Below are positions 13,802-18,609 of a stretch of DNA of 18,609 bases, in pieces; position 1 is the stretch's first letter, and each line of letters begins with the position of its first letter. Location: the NCBI GenBank assembly GCA_007571115.1, contig RKSA01000132.1:1-18609 (forward strand). Direction: 5' to 3'. The position numbers and the translations under genes are program-made. Below the pieces are notes generated by a model, which ran no database searches, had not been told where the DNA came from, and worked only from the letters and a program-made list of their open reading frames with translations. This DNA is from Gammaproteobacteria bacterium (GTDB lineage: Bacteria > Pseudomonadota > Gammaproteobacteria > Pseudomonadales > Pseudohongiellaceae).

Positions 13802-14653
13802 ATGAGCAGCGTTCGCGATGCCCTCGCCGAGGCCGCCGACCTGCAAGGGCTCAGCGACACTGGGCGGCGCGACTCCGAGCTGCTGCTCGCCGAAGTGCTT
13901 GGGCTCGACCGCGCCGCGCTGTTCGCCTGGCCAGAACGCGAGCTCGACACGGAGCAGCAGCGCAAGTATCGCGAATGGCTGGCGCGCCGTGCTCGCGGCG
14001 AGCCCGTCGCCTATTTGCTCGGTCGCGCCGGATTCATCGATTTCGAGCTCGAAATCTCCCCGGAGGTGCTGATTCCCCGCCCGGAAACCGAGCTGCTTGT
14101 GCAACTGGCGCTCGAGACCTTGTCCGAATGCCGCACCCCGCAGCCGCGCATCGCTGATCTTGGCACGGGAAGCGGCGCCATCGCGATCGCTCTGGCGCGG
14201 GGCAATTCTCGCTGCAAGGTGCTCGGAACCGATGTTTGCCAATTGGCCCTGGCGCTCGCCAAACGCAATGCCGCCAAGCTTGCGGCATGCAATCTGCGCT
14301 TCCAGAATAGCTACTGGTGCAAGGCGCTGCCCCAGGACAGTTTCGATCTGATCGTGGCGAATCCTCCCTATGTCGCCCGGGGCGACCCTGCATTGCATCC
14401 CGATTGCGCTTTTGAGCCCGAGCTGGCGCTGTTTGCCGGTGCCGACGGCCTGGCGGCGATTCGCCAAATCGTCGATCAGGCGCACTATTGCCTGAAGCCG
14501 GGAGGCTGGCTATTGCTCGAACACGGTGCCACCCAGCGCGAGGCCGTGGCGCGATCACTCACCGCCCACGGCTACCACTCGCTCGACTGCCGCAAGGATT
14601 ACGCAGGCCACGACCGGCTGATCCGCGCCCGCCATGGCCGGCTCTTGCGCTGA
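13802..14653 (+). CDS. prmC: Release factor glutamine N5-methyltransferase
   Basis: PrmC methylates the GGQ glutamine of RF1 and RF2 using S-adenosylmethionine. The 283-residue protein has the helical N-terminal substrate-binding domain with RRDSELLLAEVLG and RRARGEPVAYLLG, then LIPRPETELLV (90-100). The methyltransferase fold has the SAM motif DLGTGSGAIAIALA (119-132) and the catalytic NPPY (187-190). It ends LLLEHGATQREAV and a short tail, as in the family. ATG 13802 has GAGG at 5-bp spacing; an in-frame ATG at 13778 lacks one. It is the last gene of the hemA-prfA-prmC operon and converges on the TonB-dependent receptor gene, with 62 bp between the two stops. Confidence 0.96.
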   Translation: MSSVRDALAEAADLQGLSDTGRRDSELLLAEVLGLDRAALFAWPERELDTEQQRKYREWLARRARGEPVAYLLGRAGFIDFELEISPEVLIPRPETELLVQLALETLSECRTPQPRIADLGTGSGAIAIALARGNSRCKVLGTDVCQLALALAKRNAAKLAACNLRFQNSYWCKALPQDSFDLIVANPPYVARGDPALHPDCAFEPELALFAGADGLAAIRQIVDQAHYCLKPGGWLLLEHGATQREAVARSLTAHGYHSLDCRKDYAGHDRLIRARHGRLLR

Positions 14654-14680
14654 GCCTTGGCACTGAACCTTGGCACCGAA
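14651..14680. repeat. 13-bp tandem repeat crossing the prmC stop codon
   Basis: TGAGCCTTGGCAC (14651-14663) is followed by TGAACCTTGGCAC (14664-14676) and a partial CGAACCTT. The first TGA is the prmC stop. No intrinsic terminator is visible in the 62-bp convergent gap. Confidence 0.7.
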
Positions 14681-14715
14681 CCTTCTTGCGCTGGCCGGCC
14701 TGCTCGCCCGGCGCG

Positions 14716-17700
14716 CTACAGTTCGAACTGGATTCCGAGGCGCAATTCCCAGAGGCTGCGCTGTTCGAGCAGGTCGGTGATGTTGCGGTCGCGGAAGCGT
14801 TCGTACACGTACTGGCCCTGCTCGTTGAGCGAGGCAGTGACGACTTGCTGGGAGAAGAACTGGCCATCGTATTGCAGGCCGAGCTCGTCGTCGAGCATGT
14901 TGAGCACGTTGTAGATCTTGATCCAGCCCCGGGCCTTGGCGCCGAACAGCAGCGGCAGTTGCTGATCGATTCGCAAGTCGAGGCGCGACGACCAGTCAGC
15001 GTGGTTGGCGTTGCGGCTGACGAAGCCGGCGCCATAGCCCTCGCGTTCGACGAAGGCGGAGAAGGCGGCAAGATCGAAATCGGGGCCGATCACGACGTTC
15101 GGGTCGTTCGCCGCCGGCACGTAGAGCAGGTGGCGGCCGAAGAAGCCATCTCCCTCGAGATCGCCCGAACTCATCACGTGGCTTTGCGGCTGCCCTTCCT
15201 TGGCATAGAGCAATGCCGTGATCCGCGTCTCGTGGCCGGCGATGAATTCGCGGCCATAGCTCAATCTCGCCGTGAAGCGATGCGGCGACACGTAGTTGGA
15301 GGTCGCGGGCATCGGATCGACCAGATCGACGAGGGCCAGATTGTCGAAGTTCGACGCGGCAACCGAAGAAGTCATCGGGCTGACGTCCTCGGCGTCGGTC
15401 CAGGCGTAGCCCAGGGTCCAGTCGAGTCCCCAGTCGTAGCGATGGCGCGCGACCAGCGACAGGCTATGGGCTTCGGGGCTGTGCCCCGAGTTGGTCAGCA
15501 TGTAGTTCTCGGCGCCGTTGACGAAATCGTAGACCGGCTGCCCGGCTGCGGTCGTTCCCACCTGCTGCTGGGAAACATCGAGATAGTAGGCGGGATTGCG
15601 CTGGCGCGAGAAGATGTAGTCGGCGTCGACGTCGATGCCGTTGGCGAAGCGGTACGTGCCGCCAAGGGTCAGCTTCCATTCCGCAGGCTGTTCGTAGTCT
15701 GGGTCGATGAGCACGAGGAAGCTGTCGTTGGCATTGGCCTCGGTTGTTGCGGCAACCTGCTCGACCAGTGTCGCCGGCACGTCGTAGCCGGGCCGGCCGC
15801 TGCCCGCCAGCGGCACATCATCGAAAATCGAGCGCGCGCCGCTGAAATTGCGCCATTGCAGTTGCACATTGGTGATGCCGTCATTGCTCCAGGCATTCGA
15901 CAGCCACACGTTCGGGTTGCCTCCGGAATACAGGCCAAGCCCGCCGCGCAGGGTCAGCTCGTCGAGGGCCTCCCAGGTGAAGCCGAAGCGCGGCATCCAT
16001 AGATCGAGACCATCAATGTTGGCATCATTGCGCAGCCCCGCGCGCAAGGTTTGCGCGTCGGTGAAAGCCTGGTTGAAACGCGGCCGGTCGTCGCTGCTGA
16101 ACCATTCGTAACGCAGGCCGGCGGTCAGGCTCAGGGCGTAGTCGGGCAGATACCATTCGTCCTGGAAGTACAGGGTGTTGAGCACATTGCCGAAATTTGC
16201 CGCGGCATCGGCGGCGTTGTTGGTTCCGCCGCCGCTGCCGTAATAGACGCGGCTCGGCCGGCCGAGCTCGAAGCGATCGATTCCCGAAAGCGCGCAGGCT
16301 GGATCATCGAAGCGGCCCTGGGCGGTCAATGCACCGCAATGAGCCGGATTGTCGGCCGAATCATCGAAAAAGTCGTATTCCCCGCCTCGGGAATGCTGCA
16401 CGAACAGGTTGAAGACCGAAAGGTCATCGCGTTCGTAACCGAAGGTCAGCAAGTGGTCGCCGAGCAGGTATTCGCCACTGAATTTCCAGAAGGTCGACTC
16501 CCAGTCGAGCCGGTTAGCCTGCCTTGAATCGTCAGCGCCGAGATAGACGGTGTTTCTCGCAAGGTTGATCTGGAAATCGGCGAAATCGGCAGGGCCCGCG
16601 GTGACCTGGCTATCGATCATGGCGTTGGTGTTGACAAAGATTTCGGTGGAGAAGGCATCGCTCCATTGGGAAAACAGCTTGACGATGAAAGTTTCGAGTT
16701 CCGCGCCTTTCTGGTAGAAGTGGTTGGAGAACTCGAACTCGTTGTTGTCGCCATCCGAGGCCCGGTCCTGGATTCCATCGTAGAAATTGTAGATGCCGGC
16801 GATGCTGTGCCGGTCATTGATGTTCCAGTCGAGCCGGATCATGTATTTCTGCTCGGTCTGGGCGCCGTCGGCCGGCTGGCTGCCGGGGTCGTAGTCGTAC
16901 AGGTCGATGGCGGTCTGGCGGATCCGTTCGTAGTCGCTCTCGCTGAGCCAGGGGCGCTCAACACCATTGCCCGAGCCGGCGTACCCCATGGACAGGAAGA
17001 TCGGCTCTTCGGTTTCCTCGAAGGCGGCGAAGAAGAACAACTGGTCCTCGATGATCGGCCCGCCGACGCTGAAGCCGTATTTCTCCTCCTGATAATCGAT
17101 GGTGGAAAACGTGCTCGTCGTGCCGTTTTCGGTTAGCGAATTGCCGCGCCATTGATCGCCGGTCACTTCGTAGAATCCGGTTCCCGTCCATTCGTTCGTT
17201 CCCGACTTGGTGACCGCATTGATGTTGCAAGCGGTGAAACCGCCGTAGTTGACGTCGAAAGGAGCGAGTTCCACTGCCACCTGGGAGATCGAGTCGTAGG
17301 GAAAAGGCATTCCGGTGGCGGTGGCATAGCCGTTCGCGTTGAGGCCGAAGCGGTCGTTCTGCGAGACTCCATCGAGGCTGATGCTGTTGTAGCGCGGATG
17401 CTTGCCGATGCAGTTCACCGCAGCGCCGTCGAGGTTCATTCGCGGGTCGAGGGTGTAGACGTCCTTGATGTCGCGCTCGTAAGCGACCGATGTCTCGAGC
17501 TCGAAAACGCCGAAGGTCGCCGACGGGCCAGGCGCCACGTCGATGAGCGAATCGCTTTCGCCGATGACGAGAATTTCCTCGATCGGGCCGGCCGTATCGA
17601 GATCGATCGACAGGTTGTAGACCTCGCCGAGCGAGATCGATTCGATCATGACGCTGCGCTCGTCGTTGACGGTGACGCGATACGGCCCGCCGACGGGCAG

Positions 17701-17928
17701 GTTGGCGGCATAAAACGCGCCGGCGGCATTCGATTCGAGGATGCGCATGGCGCCGGTGCGAAGGTCTTCGACTTCGACCCGGGCATTGGCGAGGGGAGCG
17801 CCGCTGGCGCCGGACACGGCGCCGCGAATCGCTGAGGTCGTGTCCTGCGCGATTGCCTGGGCGGACAGGCCAAAGGCGGCAATGGCGATGAGAAGGGCGC
17901 TACAGCTCGCCCGGGCTCCTGAAAGCAT
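14716..17928 (-). CDS. Oar-like TonB-dependent outer-membrane receptor
   Basis: This 1070-residue outer-membrane protein has a signal peptide (1-28, SAQAIAQ|DTT). A carboxypeptidase-regulatory-like beta-sandwich follows at about 31-115 (AIRGAVSGASGAPLANARVEVEDLRTG). The likely TonB box is EEILVIG (117-123). The plug domain contains YNSISLDGVSQNDRFGLNANGY, a signature of the Oar subfamily, and TACNINAVTKSGTNEWTGTGFYE. The rest is a large beta-barrel ending in LGIQFEL. Oar-type receptors import large or peptide-like substrates or help protein secretion in some species; the substrate here is unknown. ATG 17928 is preceded by AGGAG at 6-bp spacing. It stands alone, convergent with prmC and divergent from a second ATPase, and its probable promoter lies inside the repeat array at 18117-18254. 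Confidence 0.93.
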   Translation of the reverse strand: MLSGARASCSALLIAIAAFGLSAQAIAQDTTSAIRGAVSGASGAPLANARVEVEDLRTGAMRILESNAAGAFYAANLPVGGPYRVTVNDERSVMIESISLGEVYNLSIDLDTAGPIEEILVIGESDSLIDVAPGPSATFGVFELETSVAYERDIKDVYTLDPRMNLDGAAVNCIGKHPRYNSISLDGVSQNDRFGLNANGYATATGMPFPYDSISQVAVELAPFDVNYGGFTACNINAVTKSGTNEWTGTGFYEVTGDQWRGNSLTENGTTSTFSTIDYQEEKYGFSVGGPIIEDQLFFFAAFEETEEPIFLSMGYAGSGNGVERPWLSESDYERIRQTAIDLYDYDPGSQPADGAQTEQKYMIRLDWNINDRHSIAGIYNFYDGIQDRASDGDNNEFEFSNHFYQKGAELETFIVKLFSQWSDAFSTEIFVNTNAMIDSQVTAGPADFADFQINLARNTVYLGADDSRQANRLDWESTFWKFSGEYLLGDHLLTFGYERDDLSVFNLFVQHSRGGEYDFFDDSADNPAHCGALTAQGRFDDPACALSGIDRFELGRPSRVYYGSGGGTNNAADAAANFGNVLNTLYFQDEWYLPDYALSLTAGLRYEWFSSDDRPRFNQAFTDAQTLRAGLRNDANIDGLDLWMPRFGFTWEALDELTLRGGLGLYSGGNPNVWLSNAWSNDGITNVQLQWRNFSGARSIFDDVPLAGSGRPGYDVPATLVEQVAATTEANANDSFLVLIDPDYEQPAEWKLTLGGTYRFANGIDVDADYIFSRQRNPAYYLDVSQQQVGTTAAGQPVYDFVNGAENYMLTNSGHSPEAHSLSLVARHRYDWGLDWTLGYAWTDAEDVSPMTSSVAASNFDNLALVDLVDPMPATSNYVSPHRFTARLSYGREFIAGHETRITALLYAKEGQPQSHVMSSGDLEGDGFFGRHLLYVPAANDPNVVIGPDFDLAAFSAFVEREGYGAGFVSRNANHADWSSRLDLRIDQQLPLLFGAKARGWIKIYNVLNMLDDELGLQYDGQFFSQQVVTASLNEQGQYVYERFRDRNITDLLEQRSLWELRLGIQFEL

Positions 17929-17993
17929 GGTTAACTCCTGAATTGCGGTTGCTTGTTGAATGGGCTAGGGGCCAAGAGACCGAAAATCGTCCC

Positions 17994-18006
17994 GCGCCTT
18001 CGGCGC
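17994..18006 (-). other. Small hairpin in the receptor leader
   Basis: GCGCC-TTC-GGCGC pairs perfectly over 5 bp. On the minus strand it lies 66 nt before the receptor ATG and is followed by a GATTTTC stretch, too weak for a confident terminator. It may affect leader stability. Apart from this, I see no gene or clear signal between 17929 and about 18110. Confidence 0.35.
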
Positions 18007-18116
18007 AGCGCGAATTGTGCCACCGATTCCCTGCGAAAGCTTGGCAGTACCGTGAATTTTTTGTTGCAATCTGGGCGGGATGCCTTGGGCCGCCTGCGAA
18101 CGGGGGTTGCTGAAAA

Positions 18117-18254
18117 TTGTCGAGTAAATTCGGCACTATAAATTTTGTCGGGTTAACTAGACAATTTTAACTATGTCGAGCATGATCTACGCTTTGATTT
18201 TGTCGATTTAGCTCGACAATATTCATTTTGTCGAGTATGATTGACGCTTTTCCC
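18117..18254. repeat. Operator-like array: two 55-bp tandem units with 20-bp palindromes, plus a partial copy
   Basis: Unit 1 (18145-18199) and unit 2 (18200-18254) match at 37 of their first 48 positions. Each starts with a 20-bp palindrome of the form TTGTC-N10-GACAA: 18145-18164, with a GTTAAC centre, and 18200-18219, with 7-bp arms TTGTCGA/TCGACAA. Each then contains a second, half-palindromic motif, ATGTCGAGCATGAT at 18173 and TTGTCGAGTATGAT at 18228. A further half-site, TTGTCGAG, lies at 18117-18124, 56 bp before the first of these. The tract is AT-rich compared with the window. The repeats are seen directly; a role as binding sites for a dimeric regulator is inferred. Confidence 0.7.
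18135..18164 (-). promoter_or_regulatory. Candidate promoter for the TonB-dependent receptor, overlapping the first palindrome
   Basis: On the minus strand TTGTCT (18164-18159, four of six) and TATAGT (18140-18135, five of six) are 18 bp apart. Transcription would start near 18127, leaving a leader of about 200 nt. The -35 box is the right arm of the 20-bp palindrome at 18145-18164, so a protein bound there would block or alter receptor expression. Confidence 0.4.
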
Positions 18255-18269
18255 ATTGCAGACCGGAAT
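18241..18269 (+). promoter_or_regulatory. Candidate promoter for the second ATPase
   Basis: TTGACG (18241-18246, five of six) and CGGAAT (18264-18269, three of six) are 17 bp apart, predicting a start close to the ATG at 18278 and hence a nearly leaderless message. The -35 lies inside the last repeat motif of the array. The weak -10 keeps confidence low. Confidence 0.25.
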
Positions 18270-18277
18270 CGACAGTC

Positions 18278-18609
18278 ATGGCTGCCACAGACTCGAAAGC
18301 GCACGAACGGCAAGCGCACCAGCAGTTGGCGCGCCAACGAAAGGGCAACGGCGTGGCCAGCGGCGAGGCCCTCCTCGACATCGCGGCAACGTGGAGCTAC
18401 TGGCAGCATCCGCCGCCGAAGTCGACGATTCGCGATATCGCATTGCCCGAGACGCTACCCGAGCGCATCGCGCTGGTCGTTCAGGGAGTGCGGCGCTGTG
18501 GCAAATCGACCTTGCTCGCGCAATTGATCGAGCGCTACCAGCTCGACCGGCGCCATTGCCTGTTGCTCAATTTCGAAGACCCGCGGCTCGCGGCCAGCCT
18601 CGACTTCAC
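18278..18609 (+). CDS. COG1373/DUF4143-type AAA ATPase, N-terminal part (runs off the window)
   Basis: The frame from ATG 18278 stays open to the window edge, giving 110 residues. After a basic, low-complexity N-terminus (1 to about 45) comes GVRRCGKS (70-77) in VVQGVRRCGKSTLL, the Walker A form typical of this ATPase family. LLLNFEDPRL (95-104) is the strand that follows in many members. The first helix before the P-loop (TIRDIALPETLPERIALVV) also fits. Stops lie in frame at 18209 and 18242 with no other start codon between, so ATG 18278 is the first possible start. It is divergent from the Oar-like receptor. It is a different subtype from the ATPase at 2419 (VRRCGKS versus GPRGSGKS), so it is not a recent duplicate. 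Confidence 0.82.
   Translation, partial: MAATDSKAHERQAHQQLARQRKGNGVASGEALLDIAATWSYWQHPPPKSTIRDIALPETLPERIALVVQGVRRCGKSTLLAQLIERYQLDRRHCLLLNFEDPRLAASLDF

Noticed and set aside
14488..16002. A 504-codon open frame on the plus strand
   Set aside because: It is a shadow of the prmC end and the C-terminal half of the TonB-dependent receptor on the other strand.
18228..18527. A 99-codon frame overlapping the second ATPase
   Set aside because: It begins inside the repeat array without a binding site and is out of frame with the P-loop protein, which is clearly the real gene.

Overview
The window is GC-rich bacterial DNA. Its core is the conserved Pseudomonas-type gammaproteobacterial block: on the minus strand a TPR lipoprotein, lolB, ispE, tRNA-Gln, prs, rplY, pth, ychF and tRNA-Met, and divergently on the plus strand hemA, prfA and prmC. 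This order, with LolB and a glutamyl-tRNA reductase, points to a gammaproteobacterium. The Oar-type TonB-dependent receptor and the soluble PQQ dehydrogenase suggest an aquatic or oligotrophic relative rather than an enteric. The lineage is inferred from gene order and protein content only.

Layout. 1-3561 (plus): the tail of an unidentified, probably exported protein, a secreted PQQ-dependent dehydrogenase, and a COG1373/DUF4143-type AAA ATPase whose start codon lies in a long inverted repeat. 3630-8383 (minus): tRNA-Met, ychF, pth, rplY, prs, tRNA-Gln and ispE, covering translation, PRPP and isoprenoid precursor supply. 8380-11177 (minus): lolB and a TPR lipoprotein, separated by 449 bp of gene-free DNA holding a hairpin-rich, repeat-bounded element. 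11178-11314: a divergent promoter region. 11315-14653 (plus): hemA-prfA-prmC, that is tetrapyrrole entry, release factor 1 and the methylase that modifies release factors. 14716-17928 (minus): a 1070-residue Oar-like TonB-dependent receptor. 17929-18277: a divergent control region with a 55-bp tandem operator-like array. 18278 to the end (plus): the N-terminus of a second COG1373/DUF4143-type ATPase.

The housekeeping genes are intact, with catalytic residues in place. The unusual content is in the DNA between genes. It includes (i) two 55-bp repeats upstream of the second ATPase, each carrying a 20-bp palindrome, that overlap a plausible promoter for the receptor; (ii) a hairpin and 11-codon leader frame at the start of the first ATPase; (iii) a 340-bp element with inverted ends upstream of lolB, plus a duplicated ribosome-binding-site/ATG cassette; and (iv) short tandem repeats that run across the stop codons of three unrelated genes.
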